64,000 bases of DNA from positions 1 to 64,000 of the forward strand of contig JANQMR010000016.1 of NCBI GenBank assembly GCA_028279985.1, written 5' to 3'. Positions 39,587-52,204 of the stretch are shown piece by piece. This DNA is from Woeseiaceae bacterium (GTDB lineage Bacteria; Pseudomonadota; Gammaproteobacteria; Steroidobacterales; Woeseiaceae). Made by a program: the position numbers and the translations under genes. The notes under the pieces were generated by a model that did not search any database, was not told the DNA's origin, and was given only the letters and a program-made list of their open reading frames with translations. The stretch's first letter is position 1; the number at the start of each line of letters is the position of its first letter.

Positions 39587-41299
39587 ATGGGAGCATTCAA
39601 AGAGCCGCACGGCGGCGAACTCAAGAACCTTTACCTGCCCGACGAGGAAGCGGCGGCCGAGAAGCGTGCTGCCAAGGATTACCCGTCCTGGGATCTCGGC
39701 GAACGCCAACTCTGTGACATCGAGTTACTGCTGAACGGCGCGTTCTCGCCGCTGGAAGGGTTCCTGAACCAGGCCGACTACGATGCCGTCGTCGAGACCA
39801 TGCGCCTGACTTCGGGCGTGCTGTGGCCGATGCCGATCACGCTGGACGTGAGCGAGGACTTCGCCCGCGATATCGGTACCGGCGACCGGATCGCCTTGCG
39901 CGATCTCGAAGGTGTCGTCATCGCCACCCTCGAGGTCGGCGACGTCTGGTCCCCGGACAAAGCCGCCGAGGCGGCCGGCGTCTTCGGCACCCGCGACCAG
40001 GCGCACCCGGCGGTGCATTACCTGCACAACATCGCGGGCCCGGTTTACGTGGGCGGCAAGCTGCGCGGCATCGAGCCGCCGACCCACTACGATTTCAAGC
40101 ACCTGCGGGACGGGCCCGAGGAGTTGCGCCAGCGCTTTCGCAAACTCGGCTGGCGGCGGGTCGTCGCCTTCCAGACCAGGAACCCGATGCACCGTGCACA
40201 CCAGGAGCTGACCTTGCGCGCCGCGCGCGACGCCGAGGCCAATCTCCTGATTCACCCGGTGGTCGGCATGACCAAGCCGGGCGACATCGACCATTTCACG
40301 CGCGTACGCTGTTACGAGCATCTGACCTCGCGTTACCCGGAACAGACCACGATGCTGTCGCTGTTGCCGCTGGCGATGCGCATGGGCGGTCCGCGCGAAG
40401 CCTTGTGGCATGCGATCATCCGCAAGAACTACGGCTGCACCCACCTGATCGTCGGCCGCGACCACGCCGGACCCGGCAAGGACTCCAAGGGTGAGGATTT
40501 CTACGGCCCTTACGACGCCCAGGAGCTCCTGAAGACGCACGAACAGGAGCTCGATATCTCGATGGTGCCTTTCCGAATGATGGTTTACGTCGAGAATCGC
40601 GCCCAGTACGTGCCGGTCGACGAGACCACCGACGACGATACCGTGCTGAACATATCCGGCACGGAGCTGCGCCGGCGCCTGCAGGAAGGACTGGACATTC
40701 CCGGCTGGTTCTCGTTTCCGGACGTCGTCGAAGAGCTCAGGCGCACCCATCCGCCGCGCGATCAGCAGGGTTTCACGGTCTTTTTTACCGGGCTCTCGGG
40801 CTCCGGCAAATCCACGATCGCCAATGCGCTGATGGTCAAGCTGATGGAAATCGGCGGGCGCCACGTCAGCCTGCTCGACGGCGACATCGTGCGCAAGAAC
40901 CTGTCCAGCGAACTCGGATTCTCCAAGGAGCACCGCGACCTGAACATCCGGCGCATCGGTTATGTCGCAAGCGAGATCACCAAAAACGGCGGCATCGCAA
41001 TCTGCGCGCCCATCGCGCCCTACGCGGCGACCCGCCGGATCGTGCGCGAGACGATCAGTCCGGTCGGCGGTTTCGTCGAAGTCCACGTGGCGACGCCGGT
41101 GGAGGTCTGTGAGCAACGCGATCGCAAGGGACTCTATGCCAAGGCCCGGGCCGGCATCATCAAGGAGTTCACCGGTATCAGCGATCCTTACGAGGTACCC
41201 GAAACCCCCGAGATCGTGGTCGACACGACCGATATTTCACCGGACCTCGCCGCGCACCGGATTCTGGTCAAACTCGAAGCGATGGGTTTCATCCGCTGA
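39587..41299 (+). CDS. sat: Bifunctional sulfate adenylyltransferase/APS kinase
   Basis: Turns sulfate into APS (ATP sulfurylase) and then PAPS (APS kinase) for sulfate activation. In the 570-residue product, residues 1 to about 395 are the homomeric Sat type, with [13 protein letters not shown] (about 195) and [10 protein letters not shown] (about 294). Residues from about 400 are APS kinase, with an intact P-loop [11 protein letters not shown] and the [18 protein letters not shown] motif. Intact kinase motifs argue for two active enzymes rather than a regulatory kinase domain as in fungi. No cysDN or reductase genes are nearby. Confidence 0.95.
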   Translation: MGAFKEPHGGELKNLYLPDEEAAAEKRAAKDYPSWDLGERQLCDIELLLNGAFSPLEGFLNQADYDAVVETMRLTSGVLWPMPITLDVSEDFARDIGTGDRIALRDLEGVVIATLEVGDVWSPDKAAEAAGVFGTRDQAHPAVHYLHNIAGPVYVGGKLRGIEPPTHYDFKHLRDGPEELRQRFRKLGWRRVVAFQTRNPMHRAHQELTLRAARDAEANLLIHPVVGMTKPGDIDHFTRVRCYEHLTSRYPEQTTMLSLLPLAMRMGGPREALWHAIIRKNYGCTHLIVGRDHAGPGKDSKGEDFYGPYDAQELLKTHEQELDISMVPFRMMVYVENRAQYVPVDETTDDDTVLNISGTELRRRLQEGLDIPGWFSFPDVVEELRRTHPPRDQQGFTVFFTGLSGSGKSTIANALMVKLMEIGGRHVSLLDGDIVRKNLSSELGFSKEHRDLNIRRIGYVASEITKNGGIAICAPIAPYAATRRIVRETISPVGGFVEVHVATPVEVCEQRDRKGLYAKARAGIIKEFTGISDPYEVPETPEIVVDTTDISPDLAAHRILVKLEAMGFIR

Positions 41300-41359
41300 C
41301 GCCGACAGGAGTCTCGCCTGCGCTGTCCTCCATCCAAAGCTTGCGGCAAAGGTAACGAA

Positions 41360-41454
41360 GGGGCGGATTCCAGGCAGGGCCAGGGGTGTCCGACCGAGCG
41401 AGTTTTCCTGTTCGAGCGAATCGGACACCCCTGGCCCTGCCTGGAGTCCGCCCC
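41360..41454. repeat. Inverted repeat B1 (34-bp arms, conserved loop)
   Basis: Arms 41360-41393 and 41421-41454 are reverse complements at 33 of 34 positions; the 27-nt loop is 41394-41420. The loop holds GAGCGA twice as a direct repeat. It returns reverse-complemented (about 25 of 27 bases) in element B2 at 51449-51521, where the stem is shorter and different in its middle. It sits 60 bp past the sat gene and 91 bp before miaB. The rest of that 245-bp spacer shows only a short direct repeat (CCGGGTATTGTAGA, twice, 41480-41516). Confidence 0.93.
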
Positions 41455-41544
41455 GGCCACAGCCGCGGCCCGAGTATTCCCGGGTATTGTAGAGCCGCAG
41501 TCCGGGTATTGTAGAATCGGACTCGACAAGGCCGGGACCCGACA

Positions 41545-42885
41545 TTGAGCAAAAAGTTATACATCAAGACTTTCGGCTGCCAGATGAACGAGTACGACTC
41601 GGAAAAAATGGCAGACGTGCTACGCGAGTCGCAGGGTTACGAGTTGACGGCCACGGCCGAGGACGCGGACCTGTTGCTGGTCAATACCTGTTCGATTCGG
41701 GAAAAAGCCGCCGAGAAGGTGTTCTCGGAGCTCGGTCGCTGGCGCATGCTCAAACAGCAAAGAGAGGGCGTGCTGATCGGCGTCGGCGGTTGTGTAGCCA
41801 GCCAGGAGGGGGACGGCATTACCAAACGCGCACCCTTCGTCGACGTGGTCTTCGGTCCGCAGACGCTGCACCGTCTGCCGGACCTGCTCGACCGGGCGCG
41901 CGCCGAGTCGGCCTCGGTGGTCGACGTCTCCTTCCCCGAGATAGAGAAGTTCGACCGCCTGCCGGAGCCGCGCGCCGACGGTCCGACCGCCTTCGTTTCG
42001 GTCATGGAGGGTTGCAGCAAGTACTGCAGCTTCTGCGTCGTCCCGTACACGCGCGGCGGGGAAGTCAGCCGGCCGCTGGACGACGTGGTTACCGAGGTCG
42101 TCAGTCTCGCCGCCAAAGGCGTGCGCGAGATCAACCTGCTGGGCCAGAACGTCAATGCCTACCGCGGGCCGATGCACGACGGTTCGACCGCGGACCTCGC
42201 GACTTTGATCTATTACGTCGCGGCGGTGGACGGGGTGGACCGCATTCGCTTCACGACCTCGCATCCGGTCGAGTTCACCGACAGCCTGATCCAGGCGTAT
42301 GCCGAGGTGCCGAAGCTTGCCAACTACCTGCACCTGCCCGTGCAACACGGTTCGGATCGAATACTGTCCTTGATGAAGCGCGGTCACACCGCCATCGAAT
42401 ACAAGCAGAAGATCAAAAAGCTGCGGCGCGTCCGTCCCGATATCTCGCTGTCTTCGGACTTCATCGTCGGGTTTCCGGGCGAGACCGAAACCGATTTCGA
42501 AGCGACGATGAAACTGATCGCCGATATCGGTTTCGACCAGTCCTTCAGTTTCGTCTACAGCGCCCGGCCGGGAACGCCGGCCGCGGGCCTGTCCGACGGG
42601 ACGCCGCTGGAAACAAAAAAAAGGCGTCTCGGGATTCTCCAGGCGCGCATCAACCAGCAGGCGATGGCGATCAGCCGGGCCATGGTCGGGACCACGCAGC
42701 GCGTGCTCGTGGAACGCGTATCGAAGAAAAACCGCCGTCAGCTCGCCGGTCGTACCGAGAACATGCGCTGGGTCAATTTCGACGCGGATGCCTCCATGAT
42801 CGGGGATTTTGTCGACGTTATGATCACCGAAGCGCTGCCCAACTCACTGCGCGGCAGGATCGCGACCGATAGTGTCGCGGCATGA
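41545..42885 (+). CDS. miaB: tRNA-2-methylthio-N6-dimethylallyladenosine synthase
   Basis: Radical-SAM methylthiotransferase that modifies A37 of tRNAs reading UNN codons. The 446-residue product has the N-terminal MTTase domain with three cluster cysteines ([21 protein letters not shown]), the radical-SAM motif CSKYCSFC (about residues 157-164) and a C-terminal TRAM domain ([19 protein letters not shown]). The start is TTG 41545. Its end overlaps upstream in-frame codons of ybeZ, with which it forms a conserved operon. Confidence 0.96.
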   Translation: MSKKLYIKTFGCQMNEYDSEKMADVLRESQGYELTATAEDADLLLVNTCSIREKAAEKVFSELGRWRMLKQQREGVLIGVGGCVASQEGDGITKRAPFVDVVFGPQTLHRLPDLLDRARAESASVVDVSFPEIEKFDRLPEPRADGPTAFVSVMEGCSKYCSFCVVPYTRGGEVSRPLDDVVTEVVSLAAKGVREINLLGQNVNAYRGPMHDGSTADLATLIYYVAAVDGVDRIRFTTSHPVEFTDSLIQAYAEVPKLANYLHLPVQHGSDRILSLMKRGHTAIEYKQKIKKLRRVRPDISLSSDFIVGFPGETETDFEATMKLIADIGFDQSFSFVYSARPGTPAAGLSDGTPLETKKRRLGILQARINQQAMAISRAMVGTTQRVLVERVSKKNRRQLAGRTENMRWVNFDADASMIGDFVDVMITEALPNSLRGRIATDSVAA

Positions 42886-42919
42886 TCGCGGCGCCGGAAG
42901 ACCTTCTTCCCTTAGCGTA

Positions 42920-43886
<967 letters not shown>

Positions 43887-43900
<14 letters not shown>

Positions 43901-44387
43901 ATGCCCGATGACCGCGCCGACGGTGGACGTCAATGTCGAGTGCCGGGCCCGCGGGGTCCCGCCGGCGGCGGTGATCGGCTCCTGGGTCGAGGCTGCGCTC
44001 GCGGAAGCGGGCTTGGGGGGGCGAGCCCTGGCGGTTGCGGTGCGCGTCGTCGACGACGACACGATGCGCATGCTGAACCGGGACTATCGCGGCAAGGACG
44101 AGGCGACCAACGTCCTGTCCTTCCCGGCCGGCGATCTGCCTGGACTGCCCCCGGATGCGCCCAGACCCTTCGGCGACATCGTCGTCTGCGCGAAGGTCGT
44201 CGCCGCCGAAGCAAGGGCGCAGCGCAAGGCCGTGGCGGATCACTGGGCGCACATGCTGGTGCACGGCGCCCTGCATCTCGCGGGTTTCGACCACGTAACC
44301 GACGAGCAGGCCGCCAGCATGGAAAGCCTGGAAGTGAGAATCCTGGCGCAGAAGGGCATCGCCGACCCCTATGGGACTCTAGAGTGA
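43887..44387 (+). CDS. ybeY: Endoribonuclease YbeY
   Basis: Zinc-dependent RNase needed for 16S rRNA 3'-end processing and ribosome quality control. The 166-residue product has the defining metal motif HMLVHGALHLAGFDH (about residues 120-134) with its three His ligands, and NRDYRGKDEATNVLSFP near residue 65. ATG 43887 overlaps ybeZ; ATG 43908 is an alternative. The stop codon starts a tandem array. Confidence 0.95.
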
Positions 44388-44432
44388 TCATTTAGGGTGA
44401 TCATTAGGTTGATCAATAGGGTGATCAATTCC
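44384..44432 (+). repeat. 12-13-bp GATC tandem array starting at the ybeY stop
   Basis: Units GTGATCATTTAGG (44384), GTGATCATTAGG (44397), TTGATCAATAGG (44409) and GTGATCAATTCC (44421). The first contains the ybeY stop TGA. Each unit carries TGATCA, so four GATC sites occur in under 50 bp. Confidence 0.75.
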
Positions 44433-44500
44433 AGGGCGCTTGGGGCGATTGCAGGTCCGTTGCAGGGAGATTCGAAGAACTGCCGTTCGACGGGCCGGAT

Positions 44501-44529
44501 TGGGACGGTTTGCGACTGCTGATACAATG
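44501..44529 (+). promoter_or_regulatory. Sigma70-type promoter for corC-lnt
   Basis: TTGGGA (44501-44506), ideal 17-nt spacer, TACAAT (44524-44529). It would start transcription near 44536, about 46 nt before the corC ATG at 44582, and indicates that corC and lnt can be expressed apart from ybeY. Confidence 0.5.
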
Positions 44530-44581
44530 GATGGCCGGGCCGGCGCCTCGCGCCGCCGTGACTGAGTACCACTCTGCCTCG

Positions 44582-45436
44582 ATGAACGACAAACCGCCAA
44601 GTACCAGCGGCGCCGGGAGTACTTCGCTGATGACGCGCATCAAGCGCGCGATCAAAGGCGAGCCCTGGAGCCGCGAAGAGATTCAAAACCTGATCAACCA
44701 ATCCGAGGCCGAACTCGATGCCGACGAAAAAAACATGCTGGCCGGGGTACTCGAAGTATCGGAGACCCAGGTACGGGACGTCATGGTCCCGCGGTCGCAA
44801 ATGGTCGTGATCGACATCGAGCAGCCTTTCGACGAGGTGCTGCCGACGATCGTCGAATCGGGACACTCGCGTTTTCCGGTCACGGGCGAGGACAGGGACG
44901 AGGTACTCGGCATCCTGCTCGCCAAGGACCTGTTGCGTTACTTCGGCCGCGCCGAGGCACGCGACGTGCCGATTCGCAAGCTGTTGCGCCCGGCGGCCGT
45001 GATCCCGGAGTCCAAACGCCTGAACGCATTGTTGAAGGAGTTTCGCGCCAGCCACAATCACATGGCAATCGTCGTCGACGAGTACGGCGGCGTCGCGGGG
45101 CTGCTGACGATCGAGGACGTCCTCGAGGAGATCGTCGGCGATATCGACGACGAGCACGACCCCGAAGAAGCCGCGTTCATTCGACCGGATTCCGATCGCA
45201 ACGGCAAACCCAGTTACGCCGTTCGCGCGCTGACCCGTATCGAGGACTTCAACGAATACTTCGAGTGCGCGCTCGACGACGAGGAGTACGACACGATCGG
45301 CGGTTTGGTGATGCACGAGCTTGGGCGGCTGCCGCGTCGCGGCGAGAAAATCGAGTTCGGCGGTTTCGAGTTCGCCGTCATCAAGGCCGACAAACGGCGC
45401 ATCGATTCCCTGCAAGTTCAAAGAAGCGATTCATAG
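44582..45436 (+). CDS. corC: CBS-domain protein CorC (YbeX)
   Basis: Cytoplasmic protein linked to magnesium/cobalt efflux and, in Escherichia coli, to rRNA and ribosome homeostasis. The 284-residue product has paired CBS domains (about residues 62-185; VRDVMVPRSQM at the start, VVDEYGGVAGLLTIEDVLEEIVGDI at the end) and a C-terminal transporter-associated domain with DTIGGLVMHELGRLPRRGE. ATG 44582 is chosen because the promoter overlaps the upstream in-frame ATG codons. Confidence 0.94.
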   Translation: MNDKPPSTSGAGSTSLMTRIKRAIKGEPWSREEIQNLINQSEAELDADEKNMLAGVLEVSETQVRDVMVPRSQMVVIDIEQPFDEVLPTIVESGHSRFPVTGEDRDEVLGILLAKDLLRYFGRAEARDVPIRKLLRPAAVIPESKRLNALLKEFRASHNHMAIVVDEYGGVAGLLTIEDVLEEIVGDIDDEHDPEEAAFIRPDSDRNGKPSYAVRALTRIEDFNEYFECALDDEEYDTIGGLVMHELGRLPRRGEKIEFGGFEFAVIKADKRRIDSLQVQRSDS

Positions 45437-45519
45437 GGTCTCTAAATACGATGCGCTCGAATCCTGTCAACAGGCCTTAGTTTTCCATTCCATGGATATG
45501 CAGCTTCGGAATCGCATGC

Positions 45520-47043
45520 GTGGAACTTAAAGGCTCCGTCTTGCAATGGCCGGCGGATCGGCCGTGGCTCACACGCCTGATCCTGTTCCTGCTGGGCTGT
45601 GTGTACACGGCTGCGTTCGCGCCTTTCGGCTGGTGGCCGTTGTTGCCGGTGGTCATGCTACCGGTCCTTTACGTCTGGCTTACGGTGTCGCCGCGCGATG
45701 CCGGCTGGCTGACGTTCTGTTTCGGTTTCGGCATATTCCTGAGCGGCACTTACTGGATCTACATCTCGGTCGTCGTTTTCGGCCAGGCGCCGGCCTGGAT
45801 CGCGCTGACCCTGATGTTCGGCCTGGTGCTGATCATGTCCGGCTACCTCTGGCTCACCGGCTGGCTGGTCAGCCGGCTGTCCCAGGGCGAGCCGTGGCTG
45901 CTGCTGATCGCGGCGCCGGCGGCTTGGGTCGCGATAGAGTGGCTGCGTGGTTTTCTGTTCACCGGATTTCCATGGCTTGCCGTCGGTTACAGTCAGATCG
46001 ATTCGCCGTTGGCGGGTTTTGCGCCCCTGTTCGGGGTCTACGGCGTTTCCCTGTTGACGGTGTTGAGTGCCGCCGCCGTGCTGGTTACCGCCTTTACCGC
46101 GGGGCCTCGTCGCTGGATTCCGCTAGCGTTCGTCGTCCTGCCCTGGATCGTCGGCGCCGCGCTCCGTCCGATCGAGTGGACCGAGCCGGACGGACCGCCC
46201 GTGCGGGCCACACTGCTACAGGCCGGAATTCCACAGGACCAGAAATGGCTTCCCGAAATAATGGCGCCGACGCTCCGGTTCTATCGGAACGCGACGCTCG
46301 AGGCGCGTGACAGCCAGATCGTGCTCTGGCCCGAAGTCGCCGTTCCGGCCGTCGACGATCGTGTCGAGACGTTTATCCAACAATTGCAGGCGGACAGCCG
46401 GACCAGCGGTCAGACGATCCTGTTCGGTATCCTGGAGCGGGACAGCGACCGCGGAGAACCGCAGATCTACAACAGCATCATGCTGGTAGACGCCGACAAA
46501 CGGCAGTTCTATCGCAAGCGCCATCTCGTGCCTTTCGGCGAGTATTTTCCGGTGCCCGATGGCGTGCGCGAATGGATGCGCATGCGGAACCTGCCGCACA
46601 GCGACTTGTCCGCGGGCGACGACGTCCAGCCCTTGCTCGTCACGGCGGGCGGGATACCGCTGGCCTCGGCGATCTGTTACGAAGACGCCTACGGCGCCGA
46701 GCAGCTCTATGCCCTGCCCGAGGCGCGGTTCCTGATCAATGTCAGCAACGACGCGTGGTTCGGCGATTCGATCGCGCCGCACCAGCATTTGCAGATTGCG
46801 CGCATGCGTTCGCTCGAGGCCGGCCGTGTCACGCTCCGCGCGACGAATACCGGTATCAGCGCATTCATCGATCACGACGGCCGCATTCTCGATGCCGGCG
46901 CACAGTTCGAGCCGGCGGCGATGACGATGGACGTGATGCCCCGCCGGGGAGCGACGCCCTACGTGAACATGGGCAACATGCCCGTCGTCGCGCTGTGTCT
47001 GCTGGTGCTCGCGGGTTTCTGGCTGCGCGGCTTGACGGCTTGA
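45520..47043 (+). CDS. lnt: Apolipoprotein N-acyltransferase
   Basis: Inner-membrane enzyme adding the third acyl chain to lipoproteins. The 507-residue product has six to seven N-terminal membrane segments and a nitrilase-fold periplasmic domain. The triad is visible as Glu in LWPEVAVPAV (about 271), Lys in FYRKRHLVPFGEY (about 333) and Cys in SAICYEDAYG (about 386). The start is GTG 45520 (ATG is absent nearby in frame). Substrates include LptE (49566) and the efflux adaptor lipoprotein (18179). Confidence 0.96.
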   Translation: MELKGSVLQWPADRPWLTRLILFLLGCVYTAAFAPFGWWPLLPVVMLPVLYVWLTVSPRDAGWLTFCFGFGIFLSGTYWIYISVVVFGQAPAWIALTLMFGLVLIMSGYLWLTGWLVSRLSQGEPWLLLIAAPAAWVAIEWLRGFLFTGFPWLAVGYSQIDSPLAGFAPLFGVYGVSLLTVLSAAAVLVTAFTAGPRRWIPLAFVVLPWIVGAALRPIEWTEPDGPPVRATLLQAGIPQDQKWLPEIMAPTLRFYRNATLEARDSQIVLWPEVAVPAVDDRVETFIQQLQADSRTSGQTILFGILERDSDRGEPQIYNSIMLVDADKRQFYRKRHLVPFGEYFPVPDGVREWMRMRNLPHSDLSAGDDVQPLLVTAGGIPLASAICYEDAYGAEQLYALPEARFLINVSNDAWFGDSIAPHQHLQIARMRSLEAGRVTLRATNTGISAFIDHDGRILDAGAQFEPAAMTMDVMPRRGATPYVNMGNMPVVALCLLVLAGFWLRGLTA

Positions 47044-47062
47044 TGTAGGCTTTTCGCTTTAG

Positions 47063-50044
<2,982 letters not shown>

Positions 50045-50048
<4 letters not shown>

Positions 50049-50092
50049 TGTCCTGTCTGAGTTATTCAACGAATGAATCAGACAGGACCTAG
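50045..50092. repeat. Long hairpin at the lptE stop
   Basis: GTCCTGTCTGA (50050-50060) pairs with TCAGACAGGAC (50078-50088). Inner TTATTC (50062-50067) pairs with GAATGA (50071-50076) with one G-U, and outer CTAG occurs on both sides. The lptE stop TAG lies in the outer arm. The 10-mer GTGTCCTGTC at 50048-50057 is found inverted at 54885-54894, the far end of the accessory block. No U-tract follows. Confidence 0.8.
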
Positions 50093-50105
50093 ATCGCGGG
50101 CCGGC

Positions 50106-50606
50106 ATGAGCCACGAGCCCGCGGTCACCGTCGTCGCCGACTTGCGTTACACGGATCTCGTGCAACTCCTGTCGCGTTACGGGCTGGCCTTGAACCTGCT
50201 CGACGACGACGCTCCGATCACCGGGAGCTACTGGGGCGAGCCCGAGGCCGGTGTCGTCGGGCGTACGCTGTACGTGCGCCGCGATACGCCCCTGCACTCG
50301 CTGCTGCACGAGGTCTGCCACGTCGTCTGCATGCCCGGGCGACGGCGGGCCACGCTGCTGCGCGATGCCGGCGGCGACGATCTGGAGGAGTCCGCCGTGT
50401 GTTATCTGCAGATCGTGCTTGCCGGTTCGCTGCGGGGTGTCGGGCGCGGGCGCCTGATGCACGACATGGATGCCTGGGGTTACAGCTTCAGGCTGGGCAA
50501 CACCCGCGCCTGGTTCGAATCGGATGCCGACGACGCCAGGGACTGGCTGGTGGAACGGGGACTGCTGGGCCGCGACGGGGCGGCGACGTTCGCGCTGCGG
50601 CCTTGA
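50106..50606 (+). CDS. Putative HExxH zinc-dependent protein
   Basis: An unrecognised 166-residue cytoplasmic protein. Its one strong motif is LLHEVCHVV (about residues 65-73), a HExxH zinc site of the kind used by metallopeptidases, followed by GDDLEESAVCYLQI, where a Glu could be the third ligand. That third-ligand layout resembles small metallopeptidases in which HExxH is followed by an E-rich helix. ATG 50106 is chosen because the alternative ATG 50073 lies in the hairpin repeat. Activity is inference only. Its stop begins a 12-bp duplication. Confidence 0.7.
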   Translation: MSHEPAVTVVADLRYTDLVQLLSRYGLALNLLDDDAPITGSYWGEPEAGVVGRTLYVRRDTPLHSLLHEVCHVVCMPGRRRATLLRDAGGDDLEESAVCYLQIVLAGSLRGVGRGRLMHDMDAWGYSFRLGNTRAWFESDADDARDWLVERGLLGRDGAATFALRP

Positions 50607-50638
50607 GTAAGGGATGAGTATAGGGATGAGCATACGGG
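50604..50638 (+). repeat. 11-12-bp tandem duplication at a stop codon
   Basis: TGAGTAAGGGA (50604), TGAGTATAGGGA (50615) and TGAGCATACGGG (50627) follow one another; the first TGA is the stop of the HExxH gene. Confidence 0.7.
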
Positions 50639-50670
50639 TCTGAGCCGAAAACTTCTCGGAAATCAGTATC

Positions 50671-50701
50671 TTGCCTATGCACGATCGCGCCGGTGTATAG
50701 T
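50671..50701 (+). promoter_or_regulatory. Candidate promoter of the 50707 membrane protein
   Basis: TTGCCT (50671-50676) and TATAGT (50696-50701) with a 19-nt spacer. The -10 box ends 5 nt before ATG 50707, so the transcript would begin at or just inside the start codon. Confidence 0.35.
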
Positions 50702-50706
50702 CCCGT

Positions 50707-51399
50707 ATGGCCTGGATACGTTATCTCGCGTACCTGTTCGGTTTCGCGATCGTGACTGCGCTGCTGACCCAGCTCGAGGCGGCTTATCCGGGTAGCCTGC
50801 GCCTGCAGGTTTTTGTCGGTCCCTTGGATACGCTGGGTACCAGCGAGTTCTCGCCGCTCGAAACAATCCAGCTCGTCGTCCTGCTGGCATGCGGTGCAAT
50901 GATGGCCTGGGTCGCGCAATACTGTCTGCAGCAACGCCCGCTGGCAATCCTGCTCGGCGGCCTGGCGCTGGCATGCCTGATCCGGGAACTGGACTATTTT
51001 CTCGACCGACATGTCGCCGACAATTTCTGGCAGGTGCTGAGCGCCGTCGTTGCCGCGTTGCTGATTGCATACGCCTATCGCAACCGTCGGCGCATGCAGA
51101 TTGCGCTGGCGCGAAGCTGGCCGTCGTCGGGGCTGACCTTGCTGTACGCGGGTGCGTTGGTCTTGTTCGTGTTTTCCCTGTTGATCGGTCACGAACCGCT
51201 TTGGCAATCGATATTCGGCGACGAATACCGGCGTAGTGCGAAAACGGCGATCGAGGAGTTCATCGAATGGATCGGTTATGCGCTGTGGTTGATCGGCACG
51301 ATTGAGTACACGTACCAGGCGCAAGCTGCGGCGTTGGCCGAGCCGCAGCCGGTCGTGAGGCGTCGGCGCCGGCGTGGGAAAGATAGACGGTCGAGCTGA
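50707..51399 (+). CDS. Integral membrane protein, function unknown
   Basis: A 230-residue protein with about six predicted membrane segments (for example YLAYLFGFAIVTALL, IQLVVLLACGAMMAWVA, LAILLGGLALACLI, LTLLYAGALVLFVFSLLIG, IGYALWLIGTIEY) and a strongly basic C-terminal tail (RRRRRRGKDRR). Acidic motifs RELDYFLDRH and EEFIEWIGY lie at membrane edges. I do not recognise the family. It converges on hisI across inverted repeat B2. Confidence 0.8.
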   Translation: MAWIRYLAYLFGFAIVTALLTQLEAAYPGSLRLQVFVGPLDTLGTSEFSPLETIQLVVLLACGAMMAWVAQYCLQQRPLAILLGGLALACLIRELDYFLDRHVADNFWQVLSAVVAALLIAYAYRNRRRMQIALARSWPSSGLTLLYAGALVLFVFSLLIGHEPLWQSIFGDEYRRSAKTAIEEFIEWIGYALWLIGTIEYTYQAQAAALAEPQPVVRRRRRRGKDRRSS

Positions 51400-51448
51400 A
51401 CGGTTACCGATTCGAGGTTTTGGTTGATTGCCAACGGTGAGCTGGGCC

Positions 51449-51521
51449 GGGGCGGGTCCGGGGGTATCCGATTCGCTCAAACAGCAAAACTCGCTCGGTC
51501 GGACACCCCCGGACCCGCCCC
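51449..51521. repeat. Inverted repeat B2 (23-bp arms, conserved loop)
   Basis: Arms 51449-51471 and 51499-51521 are reverse complements at 22 of 23 positions; the 27-nt loop (51472-51498) matches the B1 loop reverse-complemented at about 25 of 27. Outer GGGGCGG and inner TCCGA ends are shared with B1 but the stem centre differs. It lies between convergent genes, where a two-way transcription barrier would make sense. Confidence 0.93.
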
Positions 51522-51562
51522 TCGGTTCGTTGAGACTTTGGAGTCGAATCTGTTGGGCTTTG

Positions 51563-52060
51563 TCAGAGGACGGTGGGGTTTGGCGCGTTGCCGTAAACTT
51601 CCTCGGGGTCGAAGACTTTTTCGGTGTCGGTCCATTCGAGTTCAATGCGCCGGTCCTGCTGCCTTTGTTCGAACTCGGGGCCGGTCGGGACGCGGCGGTA
51701 GAAGCAGCTCCGGTAGCCGACGTGACAGCTTGCGCCGCCTGCTACATCGACCTTGAGCCAGATGCAGTCCTGGTCGTCGTCGATCAGTAACTCCCGTACC
51801 TTCTGCACGAAGCCGCTGGTAGCGCCTTTGTGCCAGAGGGTTTGCCGGCTGCGGCTGTAATAGTGCGCCTCGCCGCTTCGGATCGTCAGTCCCAGCGCCT
51901 CGGCGTTCATGTAGCCCTGCATCAGGAGCTCACCGCTGTCGGCGTCCGTCGTCACCACCGTAATGAGCCCGCGGTCGTCGAACCTGGGCGCCAGATCGCT
52001 GCCTTCCTCGACCTGCTCGACGGAGACGCGTGCCTCGAACTTCACCGGATCAGCCGCCAT
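51563..52060 (-). CDS. hisI: Phosphoribosyl-AMP cyclohydrolase
   Basis: Opens the adenine ring of PR-AMP in histidine biosynthesis. The 165-residue product contains the family core: [54 protein letters not shown] (metal-binding Asp cluster) and the zinc-binding [14 protein letters not shown]. There is no HisE domain, so it is the stand-alone form. ATG 52060 is chosen; longer in-frame starts run into the cysS promoter region. No other his genes are in the window. Confidence 0.93.
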   Translation of the reverse strand: MAADPVKFEARVSVEQVEEGSDLAPRFDDRGLITVVTTDADSGELLMQGYMNAEALGLTIRSGEAHYYSRSRQTLWHKGATSGFVQKVRELLIDDDQDCIWLKVDVAGGASCHVGYRSCFYRRVPTGPEFEQRQQDRRIELEWTDTEKVFDPEEVYGNAPNPTVL

Positions 52061-52204
52061 CACCTGCCCTCTATCGTGGTTTCCGGGGCCGCGCAGCATA
52101 CCGGGGCCAACGGCCCGCGGCAATATTGGTATCATTGACCCCTTCGTTTGTTCTCCTCGGCCGCGCCTGCCGTAGCGCCGTCGAAACACCGCACCCCGCG
52201 AATC

